Below are positions 35,314 through 45,333 of a DNA stretch of 64,000 nt, piece by piece. Origin of the DNA: Demequina sp. NBRC 110053 (GTDB lineage Bacteria > Actinomycetota > Actinomycetes > Actinomycetales > Demequinaceae). The notes below the pieces were generated by a model. It made no database searches, was not told where the DNA came from, and worked only from the letters and a program-made list of their open reading frames with translations. The stretch's first letter is position 1, and each line of letters starts with the position of its first letter. The position numbers and the translations under genes are program-made. The DNA is taken from NCBI RefSeq assembly GCF_002090095.1, contig NZ_BBRJ01000003.1:186001-250000 (forward strand). Reading direction: 5' to 3'.

Positions 35314-36018
35314 CTAATGCCCCATCCCAAGGCCGCCGTCGACCGGGATGACGGCACCGGAGACGTAGCCGGCGTCCTCTGACGCCAGGAACAGCGCCGC
35401 GGCGGCGACCTCGTCGGCGCTGCCGAACCGCTTCGCGGGGATGGTCGCCTCGTACTGCTTGACCGTGTCCTCGGCCAGCTCCGCCGTCATGTCGGTGGTG
35501 ATGAAGCCCGGCGCGATGACGTTGGCGGTGATGCCTCGGGCGCCCAGCTCGCGCGTGATGGACCGCGCCAAGCCCACGAGCGCGGACTTGGACGACGAGT
35601 AGTTGACCTGGCCGGGGTTGCCCATGAGACCCACGACCGATCCCACGAGCACGATGCGCCCGAACCGCTGCCGGATCATCGACTGCGAGGCGCGGCGCAC
35701 GCACCGGAACGTGCCGGTGAGGTTGGTGTCGAGCACGTCGGAGAAGTCCTCGTCCGTCATGCGCATAAGGAGGCCGTCACGGGTGATGCCGGCGTTGGCG
35801 ACCAGGACCTCGACGCGGCCGTGGCGCTCCTCGAGCGCATCGAAGGCGGCGTTGACGGCCTCCGAGTCCGTGATGTCCGCGATCTCGCCATCGACGCCGT
35901 CAGGCAGCGTGCCGCTGCGGTGGAGGGACGAGACGGTGTAGCCGGCGGCGACGAACCGCTCGGCGATCGAGCGGCCGATGCCGCGGTTGGCTCCGGTGAC
36001 GAGGACGTGTCGAGACAT
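35314..36018 (-). CDS. fabG: 3-oxoacyl-[acyl-carrier-protein] reductase FabG
   Basis: A 234-residue short-chain dehydrogenase. NADPH-binding VLVTGANRGIG, NAG motif (VANAGITRDGLLMRM), catalytic Ser in LVGSVVGLMG and Tyr-x3-Lys in QVNYSSSKSAL are all present. With fabI directly downstream it forms the reductive half of fatty-acid elongation, as in the mabA-inhA operon of mycobacteria. A TACCGT box (36026-36031) ends 7 bases before the ATG. Confidence 0.95.
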   Translation of the reverse strand: MSRHVLVTGANRGIGRSIAERFVAAGYTVSSLHRSGTLPDGVDGEIADITDSEAVNAAFDALEERHGRVEVLVANAGITRDGLLMRMTDEDFSDVLDTNLTGTFRCVRRASQSMIRQRFGRIVLVGSVVGLMGNPGQVNYSSSKSALVGLARSITRELGARGITANVIAPGFITTDMTAELAEDTVKQYEATIPAKRFGSADEVAAAALFLASEDAGYVSGAVIPVDGGLGMGH

Positions 36019-36025
36019 GGTGGCA

Positions 36026-36068
36026 ACGGTAGTCCACGGGCGGAGGGCGCACGTGTCGCGACTAGCAT
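36026..36068. promoter_or_regulatory. Divergent fabG / SURF1 promoter region
   Basis: Leftward TACCGT (36026-36031) sits 7 bases before fabG; rightward TAGCAT (36063-36068) ends 6 bases before the SURF1 GTG. Confidence 0.45.
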
Positions 36069-36074
36069 CGGGGG

Positions 36075-36920
36075 GTGTCCAGCCACCACCCTTCCGTCCT
36101 GCGGATCATCGCGACCATGGCGGTGTGCCTCGCGGTGAGCGCGGTCGCGGTGATGCTGGGCTTCTGGCAGCACGGCAGGCATGTCGAACGCGCCGATGCG
36201 CGGGCCGCCTTCGACGCGGCCGTCCAGGAGGCGCCGGCGTCCGTGGCGCAGGTGGTGCCTGCGGGAGCCGACGAGCTTCCGGACGGCGCCGAGTGGCGCA
36301 CCGTCACCGCCATGGGCACGTTCGCTCCCGACTCCCTGGTGGTCCTGCGGTCGCGGCCCGTCGACGGCACGCCGGCGTGGCAGTATCTCGCGTGGCTCGA
36401 CACCGACGATGGACGCTCCCTGCAGGTGAGCCTGGGCTGGATCCCTCGGCCGGGGCCGAACGAGGATCCCGCGGTGCCCACGCTCGATTCCGCGACACCC
36501 GTGACCGTGACGGGGGTCCTGCGCGCATGGGAGCCCGACGACGGCAAGGAGCCCACGGCGCGGTCGGTGACGCGCATCGCGCCCGAGCAGCTGCCGGAGC
36601 CTGCGCACGAGCCCGTGCCGGGCTACGTGATGCTGCGCGAGCTGTGCGAGGCCGGCACGTGCTCCCCCGCCGCCGTGGGCGAGCCGGTGCCGCTGCCTGC
36701 GCTGACGCTCGGCCCGCATCTCGCGTACGCGTGGCAGTGGTGGCTGTTCGCGGCCATGGCGCCCGTCGGCGGCGTGCTGCTGCTGCGGCGCGACGCGCGG
36801 CTCCACGCCGAAGGTGACGGCGGCGCCGAGCCGGCCCGCGCATCGGCCGCAGTCAAGTCGAAGCAGACCAAGCCGCGCCGGAGGCGGCTCAGCGACGAGG
36901 AGATCGAGGACGCTCTCTAG
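36075..36920 (+). CDS. SURF1-family cytochrome oxidase assembly protein
   Basis: A 281-residue membrane protein starting at a GTG. Membrane helices flank the domain (about 10-30 and 215-237), with the extracytoplasmic SURF1 domain between them (VTAMGTFAPDSLVVLRSRPVDG, then QVSLGWIPRPG). SURF1 proteins help insert heme a into cytochrome oxidase, consistent with ctaA at 51.8 kb. The C-terminal 45 residues are basic and ungapped in frame. One GCCGATGCG word (36192) lies in the coding region. Confidence 0.88.
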   Translation: MSSHHPSVLRIIATMAVCLAVSAVAVMLGFWQHGRHVERADARAAFDAAVQEAPASVAQVVPAGADELPDGAEWRTVTAMGTFAPDSLVVLRSRPVDGTPAWQYLAWLDTDDGRSLQVSLGWIPRPGPNEDPAVPTLDSATPVTVTGVLRAWEPDDGKEPTARSVTRIAPEQLPEPAHEPVPGYVMLRELCEAGTCSPAAVGEPVPLPALTLGPHLAYAWQWWLFAAMAPVGGVLLLRRDARLHAEGDGGAEPARASAAVKSKQTKPRRRRLSDEEIEDAL

Positions 36921-36933
36921 CCCTCCGTCAGGT

Positions 36934-36995
36934 GCGCGAATTGGGCCCAACTCGCGCGCCTAAGCGCTTAGATGAGCGAGTTGGGCCCAACTCGC
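36934..36995. terminator. Tandem palindromes between convergent genes
   Basis: Three palindromes fill the 91-base gap between SURF1 and the ABC-F gene: a near-perfect one at 36934-36957 (one mismatch), CTAAGCGCTTAG at 36960-36971 and GCGAGTTGGGCCCAACTCGC at 36976-36995 (perfect, 20 bases). The first and third are duplicates. They could act as a two-way terminator or a protein site. Confidence 0.7.
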
Positions 36996-37011
36996 GCGCC
37001 AAGAGGCGGGG

Positions 37012-38610
<1,599 letters not shown>

Positions 38611-38683
38611 CGAATTCCCCCTCGGGTGACGACGTGGTTCTTGTGCAGTCTCGACAACTTTGGCGCACAGGCGCCGGATCAGG

Positions 38684-38692
38684 GCCGATGCG
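38684..38692 (+). repeat. Intergenic GCCGATGCG word, extended form
   Basis: GGGCCGATGCGCGGGCGCGG in the 140-base gap between the divergent ABC-F and bioY genes, similar to the copies at 4612 and 9865. Confidence 0.55.
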
Positions 38693-38750
38693 CGGGCGCG
38701 GCTGGGTAGCGTGTGCGCCACACCCATTGTCCCATCAGGAGGAGAGGCCG

Positions 38751-39413
38751 ATGCGCCGTCACGTCAACGGACCCAACGTCGCCCTGATCGCGGTCTTCGC
38801 CGCGTTCATCGCGGCGTCGACGGCGGTGCCGGAGATCACGCTCGCGTTCGGCGTGCCGCTGACGCTGCAGACGTTCGCCGTGGTGCTGGCGGGTCTGGTG
38901 CTCGGGCCGTGGCGCGGCTTCGCCGCCTTCCTGCTCTACCTGGTCGTGGGGCTCGCGGGCGCGCCCATCTTCGCGAACAACCTGGGAGGGATCGGCGTGC
39001 TCGCCGGCGCGACCGGCGGCTACCTCATCGGCATGGCCTTCGCGGCCATCGTGGTGGGCGCTCTCGCCGTGTGGAACCGTCGTCGCGGGACGCTCAACCT
39101 GGGGACGCTCATCCTGTCAGGGCTCGCATCGATCCCCGTGATCTACGCGGTGGGGGTGCCCTGGCTTGCGATGCGCACGGGCCTGCCGGTGTGGCAGTCG
39201 GCCGAAGGCTGCTCGAGCATCCTCGACACCTCGGACACGTGCGTGACCGCGCTCAGCGTGGGCGTGATCCCGTTCCTGCCGGGCGACCTCATCAAGGTGG
39301 TGCTCGCCGCCGTGGTGGCGAACATCATCCACCGCGCCTACCCGCAGCTGCTGCCGGGACGCCGTGTCCCGGTCGCGGAGACCGTGGACGCCAAGGAGTC
39401 CTCGACCGCCTAA
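38751..39413 (+). CDS. bioY: Biotin transporter BioY
   Basis: A 220-residue substrate-binding membrane subunit of an ECF-type importer. About six helices; the family segments LAFGVPLTLQTFAVVLAG and YLVVGLAGAPIFA are clear. The ATG at 38751 follows AGGAGGAG and itself lies inside a GCCGATGCG word (38747-38755). An energy-coupling module (EcfA, EcfT) follows directly. No biotin synthesis genes are in the window, so uptake may be the main supply. Confidence 0.93.
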   Translation: MRRHVNGPNVALIAVFAAFIAASTAVPEITLAFGVPLTLQTFAVVLAGLVLGPWRGFAAFLLYLVVGLAGAPIFANNLGGIGVLAGATGGYLIGMAFAAIVVGALAVWNRRRGTLNLGTLILSGLASIPVIYAVGVPWLAMRTGLPVWQSAEGCSSILDTSDTCVTALSVGVIPFLPGDLIKVVLAAVVANIIHRAYPQLLPGRRVPVAETVDAKESSTA

Positions 39414-39422
39414 CCTTGACGC

Positions 39423-40130
39423 ATGATCGAGTTCACGGGGGCCAGCGTCGTCGCGCCTGATTCCGGGGTGACGATCCTCGAGCCGACCACGCTGACGATC
39501 ACCGAGCGCCACGTCTCCATCATCGGCGCCAACGGCGGCGGCAAGTCCACGCTCGTGAGGATGATCAACGGCCTCATCCCGCCCACGGAGGGCACGGTCG
39601 AGGTCGAGGGGCTCGACGTGGTCAAGCACGGCCCGCGCGTACGCCGGATGGTGGGCTTCCTCTTCACCGACCCGTCGGCGCAGCTCATCATGCCCACGGC
39701 CGTCGAGGACGTGATGCTGTCGCTGCGGCGCACCATCGACAAGAAGGACGAGCGCGCGGCCGCGGCGCTCGCCGCCCTCGACGAGATCGGACTGGGCGAC
39801 CGCGCCGAGGTGTCCGTCAACGCCCTGAGCGGCGGACAGCGCCAGCTGCTCGCCCTCGCCGGCGTCCTCGCCGTTACTCCCAGCATCCTCATCGCCGACG
39901 AGCCCACCACGCTGCTGGATCTGCGCTGGCGCGCGCACGTGGGCGCCTTGCTGCGGTCGCTGCCGGTGCAGCTCATCGAGGTCACCCACGACCTCGACTC
40001 CGCGTCGCGCGCCGAGCGGACCATCGTCATCGACGAGGGCTCCGTGGCCTTCGACGGTGCCCCCTCCGAGGCCGTCGCGTACTACCGCGACCTGATGTTC
40101 GGGCGGGTGTCGCGGCGGGATCGCCCGTGA
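39423..40130 (+). CDS. bioM: ECF transporter ATPase (BioM/EcfA)
   Basis: A 235-residue ABC ATPase: Walker A GANGGGKST, signature LSGGQRQLLALA, Walker B ILIADEPTTLLD and switch His in VTHDLDS. It powers biotin uptake with BioY and EcfT. A TAACCT box (39411-39416, overlapping the bioY stop) ends 6 bases before the ATG, hinting at an extra internal promoter. Its stop overlaps the next start (GTGA). Confidence 0.92.
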   Translation: MIEFTGASVVAPDSGVTILEPTTLTITERHVSIIGANGGGKSTLVRMINGLIPPTEGTVEVEGLDVVKHGPRVRRMVGFLFTDPSAQLIMPTAVEDVMLSLRRTIDKKDERAAAALAALDEIGLGDRAEVSVNALSGGQRQLLALAGVLAVTPSILIADEPTTLLDLRWRAHVGALLRSLPVQLIEVTHDLDSASRAERTIVIDEGSVAFDGAPSEAVAYYRDLMFGRVSRRDRP

Positions 40131-41152
40131 TCTCGATGCTCGGGCTGTACCGCCCGCGTCAGACCCCGCTCCATGCGGCTCCGACGTGGCTCAAGGTGCT
40201 CGGGCTGATCGCGCTCTCGGTCACCACCGTGATGATCGAGGATCCGGTGACGTCCCTGGGCATCATGGGCGCGTGCCTGCTGCTGCTGATCTCGACCGAG
40301 CCGCCGCCCAAGGCCACGCTCTACGCGATGATGGGCACCGTCGTGGTGGCCGCGCTGTCGGGCTCCCTGCACATGTGGCGCGGCGACTACGCGCGCGCGA
40401 TCGACATCGCGGCCGACCTCATCGCCGTGGTCGCCCTTGCTCTGGCGGTGACCTGCTCGACGTCGATGGCCGCGATGCTCGACTTCGTCTCCGCCGCAGC
40501 GCGGCCCATCCGGTTCATCCTGCCGCCCGAGACGCTGGGCCTGATGTTCGCACTGATGCTGCGCGCCCTGCCCGAGGTCGCGCGGCTCTATCTCGAGTCG
40601 CGGATCGCGGCGCGCGCTCGGGGCCTGGACCGTTCCGTGCGCGCCGTGGTGTTTCCCACCACCACGCGCACCGTGGGCTTCGCGCTGCAGCTGGGCCAGG
40701 CGCTGCACGCGCGCGGCATCGCCGAGGAGGCGCGCATGTCGCGGTCCGACCGCCGCGCCGAGCGCGCCGAGGCGCAGCGCGAGGCCGCCGCCGCACGAGG
40801 ACTTGACGGAGGTGGCAGCGTGGATGCGGCCGATGCGCCGGCTGGCTCGAGCGGTGACGCGGCGGCGCACGGTGGAGCCGGTTCGGACTCGACGGCCGGT
40901 GCAGCTGGCCAGGCCGAGACCTCGCGCGGCGCGCGGAGGCGAGGCCGGCGCCCGCGGCGGTCCGCCGAGGCGGCTGCCGCAACAGAGGGCGCTACCGTGC
41001 CGACGAGCGCACCGACTCGGGCACGGGGCGACGACCATGCGCTGACCCGCGACGAGGCCTTCGACCTTCTGATGCGCGGCTCGTCCCGCGGCGCGCAGAG
41101 CCCTGACGCGGCCGCGCCGCGCACGCTGCCACCTGAGCTGCTGGAGCACTAG
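40127..41152 (+). CDS. bioN: ECF transporter membrane subunit (BioN/EcfT) with long tail
   Basis: A 341-residue EcfT-type coupling subunit. The first 220 residues hold five or so helices and both coupling motifs with the Ala-Arg-Gly core (ESRIAARARGLDRS near residue 160 and QALHARGIAEEARM near residue 195). The remaining about 120 residues are an Ala/Gly/Ser/Arg-rich, probably disordered extension that ordinary EcfT proteins (about 200-260 residues) lack. The GTG start overlaps the bioM stop. Confidence 0.88.
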   Translation: MISMLGLYRPRQTPLHAAPTWLKVLGLIALSVTTVMIEDPVTSLGIMGACLLLLISTEPPPKATLYAMMGTVVVAALSGSLHMWRGDYARAIDIAADLIAVVALALAVTCSTSMAAMLDFVSAAARPIRFILPPETLGLMFALMLRALPEVARLYLESRIAARARGLDRSVRAVVFPTTTRTVGFALQLGQALHARGIAEEARMSRSDRRAERAEAQREAAAARGLDGGGSVDAADAPAGSSGDAAAHGGAGSDSTAGAAGQAETSRGARRRGRRPRRSAEAAAATEGATVPTSAPTRARGDDHALTRDEAFDLLMRGSSRGAQSPDAAAPRTLPPELLEH

Positions 41153-41246
41153 AGCCAGGGCGCTGCTACCAGGACAGTCTCCGGTGACGGGGATACGCTG
41201 AATCGCACGGCACCAGGCCGCCACACGATCCCTCCGAGGGGCGCAC

Positions 41247-42680
41247 ATGACGCAGCCGAGCACGGAACAAGCTCCCCCGGACCCCCGCGTCGGCACGCTC
41301 ACCGCCCCCGTGCTGACGGCGATGGTGGTCGGCACCATGATCGGCGCGGGCGTGTACTCGCTGCCGTCGTCGTTCGCGGGATCCACCGGCGTCTACGGCG
41401 CGCTGGTCGCATGGGCCGTGGCGGGCGGCGGCATGCTCGCGCTCGCGCTCGTGTTCCAGCGCCTCGCCACAGTGAGGCCTGATCTCGACTCGGGCATCTT
41501 CGCGTACGCCAAGGCCGGGTTCGGCGACTATGTGGGCTTCCTGTCGGGCTTCGGATACTGGACCAGCGCGTGCGTCGCCAACGTGACCTACTGGGTGCTG
41601 ATCGCCTCGACGGTCGGCACCATCGCGCCGGTCTTCGGCGAGGGCGACACCGTGGCCGCGTTCGCGCTCGGCACGGTGGGTATCTGGGTGTTCCACCTCA
41701 TCATCCAGCGCGGGGTCCGGCGGGCGACGCTCATCAATGGCCTCGCGACCGTCGCCAAGCTGGTCCCGCTCGCGCTGTTCATCGTCGTCATCGCGTTCAG
41801 CGGCTTCTCGTGGAACACCTTCACCGACAACCTCGCGGGCGACCCGAGCCTCGGGTCGCTGGGCGACCAGGTACGGGCGACCATGCTCGTGACGGTGTTC
41901 GTGTTCATCGGCATCGAGGGCGCGAGCGTCTACTCGCGCTGGTCCAAGCGCCGCAAGGACGTGGGGCGCGCGACGGTGCTGGGCTTCCTGTCGGTGCTCG
42001 CGATCTTCGTGTCCGTCACCATGCTGTCCTACGGCGTGCTCCCCCGCGCCGAGCTCGCCGAGCTCCGGCAGCCGTCCGCCGCGGCGGTCCTTGAGGCGGC
42101 TGTGGGAACGTGGGGCGCGTGGGCCATCAGCATCGGACTCGTTGTTTCCGTGCTCGGCGCCTACCTCGCGTGGTCGCTGCTCGCGGTCGAGTCGCTCTAC
42201 ATGACGGCGCGCAGCGGCGACGCGCCGCGCTTCCTCGACCACGTGAGCACCCGCGGCGTACCCACGCGCGCGCTGCTCGCGACGTCGCTGGTCACGCAAT
42301 TGTTTCTGTTGATCGCCATGACCGCGGAGAGCGCCTTCGACTTCTCACTCGAGCTCACCAGCGCGCTGGCAATCCTGCCCTACCTGCTGACCGCCGACTT
42401 CGGGCTCAAAGTCGCGCTCGGCGACCGGCGGATCGCCGGGCCGCTCGCTGCCGCGCTGGTCGCAACTGTCTACGCGCTCTATCTGGTGTATGCGATGGGG
42501 GCCACGTACGTGCTGCTCGCGCTCATCATCTACGCGCCGGCGTCGGCGATCTATGCCTACGCGCGCCGCGAGCGCGGCAAGCGCGCCTTCACCTTGCCTG
42601 AAGCAGTGCTGTGCGCGCTGGCGACTGCAGGCGCCGTGGTGGGTGTCATCGCGCTCGCAGGCGGGTGGGTCACGTTGTAG
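41247..42680 (+). CDS. APC-family amino-acid antiporter (ArcD-like)
   Basis: A 477-residue transporter with 12-13 helices. The start VVGTMIGAGVYSLPSSFAG is the glycine-rich substrate loop of the basic amino-acid/polyamine antiporter group (ArcD/YjeM-like), and VFVFIGIEGASVYSRWSKRRKDVG fits that group. Arginine/ornithine exchange is the likely function but no arginine deiminase genes are nearby. The 94-base upstream gap has a TACGCT box and GAGGGG before the ATG. Confidence 0.9.
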   Translation: MTQPSTEQAPPDPRVGTLTAPVLTAMVVGTMIGAGVYSLPSSFAGSTGVYGALVAWAVAGGGMLALALVFQRLATVRPDLDSGIFAYAKAGFGDYVGFLSGFGYWTSACVANVTYWVLIASTVGTIAPVFGEGDTVAAFALGTVGIWVFHLIIQRGVRRATLINGLATVAKLVPLALFIVVIAFSGFSWNTFTDNLAGDPSLGSLGDQVRATMLVTVFVFIGIEGASVYSRWSKRRKDVGRATVLGFLSVLAIFVSVTMLSYGVLPRAELAELRQPSAAAVLEAAVGTWGAWAISIGLVVSVLGAYLAWSLLAVESLYMTARSGDAPRFLDHVSTRGVPTRALLATSLVTQLFLLIAMTAESAFDFSLELTSALAILPYLLTADFGLKVALGDRRIAGPLAAALVATVYALYLVYAMGATYVLLALIIYAPASAIYAYARRERGKRAFTLPEAVLCALATAGAVVGVIALAGGWVTL

Positions 42681-42686
42681 TCAACG

Positions 42687-42695
42687 GCCGATGCG
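42687..42695 (+). repeat. Intergenic GCCGATGCG word
   Basis: Starts 7 bases past the antiporter stop codon. The rest of this 226-base gap (to 42906) is lower in GC and holds only a small hairpin, GTACCG-ACGC-CGGTAC (42835-42850), which may end the unknown gene's transcript. Confidence 0.5.
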
Positions 42696-42906
42696 CACGC
42701 CTACTCGACGCGGCGAGATAGGCAATAGCCGTTCGGGAGCTATGCATCTGCACTTGCTACGCCATTCACCGATACCGTGACGCCGAGCGCCCAACACCGG
42801 TGCAACACGCGAGTCGAAGGACACGATCTACGCAGTACCGACGCCGGTACGCGACCGGTGGTCACATCCTGACAGAAGAATGCCTGATAGATGCACCCAG
42901 CGCTCG

Positions 42907-44181
42907 TCAGGAGGAACGCCGACGTCGGTCCCGCACGCCGAGCGCATGGACAAAATAGGCGCGATCGTTCGCGACCCGTTGCTTGGCACGTACCGAGCCA
43001 ATGAGCGCTGTAAGCGCTGGCTGGGCGAGTGCCGCAGCGGCCCCGACCACCTCCAGTCCAGCGAAGCCAGATGCAACTAGCAGTCCCAGGGACGTACCGA
43101 CCGTCCTGGTCGTGTCACCGGAGGTAGAAAACAGATCCAGTAAGTTTCGGCGGAAAGACGCATGCTCGACGTGCACTCGCATGTCGTCGATCGCCGTCGA
43201 GACTTCGGCCTCCCAGAATATTTGGAGACGCCGCGCGTTCTCTGCTGCGTCGCTGGGAGAGAGGTCTACATTCCCGCTCATATCAAGCAAGAATCCTCGA
43301 AATGGGGCCAGGTACGGTGCCAGATCCTCACGGACGTCAACCACCTCATCGACCGGAAGATCCGAAATTCCGTCGACCATTCGCATCAATTCGACTGCGC
43401 CGGCCAGCCTTCGTGCGGACTGCACGTCTTCGCCAGAGACTCCACGCGTAGCTAGGCCAATAGACACTGCAGGATCGAGCATGACACCTGCGCGGGACGA
43501 CGCCACAGAGTCAACGAGGCTAGAAACCATGCGAGCATGGGCCGTGTCCTCGCCCGAACGCTCGTCGAGCAGCTCCTGGAAGCGTGTGCGCACCGTCGGA
43601 TCCCACGGGTCTTGGCGCAAGGTCGTCGTCGGTAGCGCGTTCAGCACCGGGCTCTGAAACAGATCTGCCAGCTGTCGGTGGTGCGCGGCACGCGCGTAGG
43701 ACAGTGGCGCGACGCGATCAAGGAAGTCTCGTCCGTCGGATTCTCCACGACGTCGCATTTCGCGGAACGCCTCCGCGAAGTTGAACGACTCGACGGATTC
43801 GTCAACGGAGTCGCCGCTGCCGCTGAGAGCGCCTTCCTCGCGCTTGAACCACTTGGTCCAGTGATCGATTTCCGCGGGACTGAGCAGGTCTTCGTCCCGT
43901 ATTCCCAAGAGGTCCATGACCTCCCGATCGCGACTCTCCGAAATCCAGAAAGCAAACCCTCGCGCGGGAATCAACATGGTAGCCGCGGAAGAGTCACGAA
44001 ACTCTTCGAGATAGGCGTCAACTCTTGTCGTCTTCAGGACCGTGCGATCGGCTAGCAGCAGCGCCGGCTTGACGAAGTCCTCGTCGTAGCGGACAAGGCG
44101 AGGCACATCTGCCACCGAGACGGACTCTGCGTCGACCGCAACCGCATCAAACGGGCTGCTATAGAGATTGATCTCGTACAT
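42907..44181 (-). CDS. Unrecognised 424-residue protein in a low-GC patch
   Basis: I do not recognise this protein. It starts MYEINLYSSPFDAV behind a clear ribosome site (GGAGG, 6 bases). Most of it is acidic and looks helical, without catalytic motifs I can name. A Gly/Ala-rich hydrophobic stretch near the C-terminus (about residues 357-397: TSLGLLVASGF, then GAAAALAQPALTALIGS) could be a membrane hairpin, followed by a basic tail. The coding region is visibly poorer in GC (roughly 57-60%) and uses A/T-ending codons that neighbours avoid, and it has no GCCGATGCG word. These point to recent acquisition. A TACAGT box lies at 44200-44205. Confidence 0.72.
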   Translation of the reverse strand: MYEINLYSSPFDAVAVDAESVSVADVPRLVRYDEDFVKPALLLADRTVLKTTRVDAYLEEFRDSSAATMLIPARGFAFWISESRDREVMDLLGIRDEDLLSPAEIDHWTKWFKREEGALSGSGDSVDESVESFNFAEAFREMRRRGESDGRDFLDRVAPLSYARAAHHRQLADLFQSPVLNALPTTTLRQDPWDPTVRTRFQELLDERSGEDTAHARMVSSLVDSVASSRAGVMLDPAVSIGLATRGVSGEDVQSARRLAGAVELMRMVDGISDLPVDEVVDVREDLAPYLAPFRGFLLDMSGNVDLSPSDAAENARRLQIFWEAEVSTAIDDMRVHVEHASFRRNLLDLFSTSGDTTRTVGTSLGLLVASGFAGLEVVGAAAALAQPALTALIGSVRAKQRVANDRAYFVHALGVRDRRRRSS

Positions 44182-44199
44182 GGTTGGCCTCCGTGCGGC

Positions 44200-44205
44200 A
44201 CTGTA
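44200..44205 (-). promoter_or_regulatory. Possible -10 box of the unknown gene
   Basis: TACAGT on the minus strand, 18 bases before the ATG and upstream of a GGAGG ribosome site. Unlike neighbouring genes this leader is not leaderless. The rest of 44182-44405 shows nothing recognisable. Confidence 0.35.
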
Positions 44206-44405
44206 GAGCCTGTGGCGGTCAACCTGCAATGCTCCGCACAGCCACCGAGCGTCCACTGTGCTTTCGCTACCGGCCTTCCCGGTGGATCATTCTCACTTCG
44301 CTCGCCAGACCGCGACTTCTCGTCCGGGCACACCCACGAGTGACCCTCCTGAGCAGTTTCGTCAGAACGCGTAGAGTGCTCGTCCACTTGCAGGCAGAGA
44401 GCCCG

Positions 44406-44945
44406 TCAGCGAGAAACTGCCGTTCCCGCGTGACCCCGCGCGCCGACCATCTCGGCCAGTGTGGTGGCAGTCCGCCAGTTGCGGATCGTCATGTCCTTGT
44501 AGAACGGCGTGGACATCACACGGTTCATGCGGCTCTTCGTACGCTGCGCGCTGAGGCGGCAAAAGTAGATCGCGCCACTCCCCTCCCACAGCGTGTCGAC
44601 GCCCTCGCGCAGCGCGAAGGCGGCTGCCGCATCGGTCTCGCGTACGTGAGGGCGCAGGAAGGCGACGTCGTAGTGATACTCGTCCGGCTCCGTGCCGAAG
44701 CCAGCGGGCGCATCGTCCACGGCAGCGCGCATCGTCGCCGCGGAAATCGCCACGACGACGGTCTCGACGCCGAACTCGTCGAGCAGCACCCGCTCCACCA
44801 GCGACACCACACCAGCCTCGTCGAGCCCGGGCGCGAAGAGCACCACGTTCCCCGATTGGATGTACGTCTGCACCTCGGACACGCCGGCTACAGCATCCAG
44901 AGAAGCGCGCAACCCCGCCATGGGCACGGCATTGCACCCTCCCAC
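44406..44945 (-). CDS. DUF1697 protein with unclear start
   Basis: A DUF1697 protein: YIQSGNVVLFAPG near the start and MTIRNWRTATTLAEM at the end are family hallmarks. The conserved N-terminus (ATHVALIRGINVGG) continues upstream of the first usable start, the GTG at 44945, to about 44975, but no ATG, GTG or TTG is in frame there before the sufT stop region. Either translation starts at a rare codon, the first strands are lost, or the gene is decaying. Function of the family is unknown. It follows sufT with no spacing and may be read from the suf transcript. Confidence 0.65.
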   Translation of the reverse strand: MGGCNAVPMAGLRASLDAVAGVSEVQTYIQSGNVVLFAPGLDEAGVVSLVERVLLDEFGVETVVVAISAATMRAAVDDAPAGFGTEPDEYHYDVAFLRPHVRETDAAAAFALREGVDTLWEGSGAIYFCRLSAQRTKSRMNRVMSTPFYKDMTIRNWRTATTLAEMVGARGHAGTAVSR

Positions 44946-45000
44946 GTTGATGCCGCGGATCAGCGCGACGTGCGTCGCGGCCGCGGCGGCTACACCAGGC

Positions 45001-45333
45001 TCAGACGTTGAAGCCCAGCGCGCGCAGCTGCTCGCGGCCGTCGTCGGTGATCTTGTCCGGGCCCCACGGCGGCATCCACACCCAGTTGATGCGGAACCCG
45101 TCGACGATCCCGTCGAGCGCCTGGCCGGTCTGGTCCTCGATGACGTCGGTCAGCGGGCAGGCCGCCGAGGTCAGCGTCATGTCGATCACGGCGTGCTGGT
45201 TCTCGTCGAGCGCGACGCCGTACACGAGGCCCAGGTCGACGACGTTGATCCCGAGCTCGGGGTCGATGACGTCGCGCATGGCCTCCTCGACATCCGCGGC
45301 GTTGGCCGGGGTCTTGGTACTCGTGTCAGTCAT
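45001..45333 (-). CDS. sufT: SufT (MIP18/DUF59) Fe-S assembly factor
   Basis: A 110-residue DUF59 protein: VIDPELGINVVDLGLVYGV and DMTLTSAACPLTDVIEDQ with the conserved Cys. SufT helps load Fe-S clusters onto client proteins. Last gene of the suf operon; its ATG overlaps the sufU stop region. Confidence 0.95.
   Translation of the reverse strand: MTDTSTKTPANAADVEEAMRDVIDPELGINVVDLGLVYGVALDENQHAVIDMTLTSAACPLTDVIEDQTGQALDGIVDGFRINWVWMPPWGPDKITDDGREQLRALGFNV

Noticed and set aside
38611..38750. Biotin or thiamine riboswitch ahead of bioY
   Set aside because: Only a promoter-size gap with GGAGGAG is present; no conserved riboswitch core was seen.
43162..43455. 97-codon plus-strand frame in the low-GC patch
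   Set aside because: It lies opposite the 424-residue gene, has no ribosome site and shows no recognisable sequence.
42700..44405. Prophage or transposon remnant
   Set aside because: No integrase, transposase, terminal inverted repeats or att-like duplication was found around the low-GC gene.
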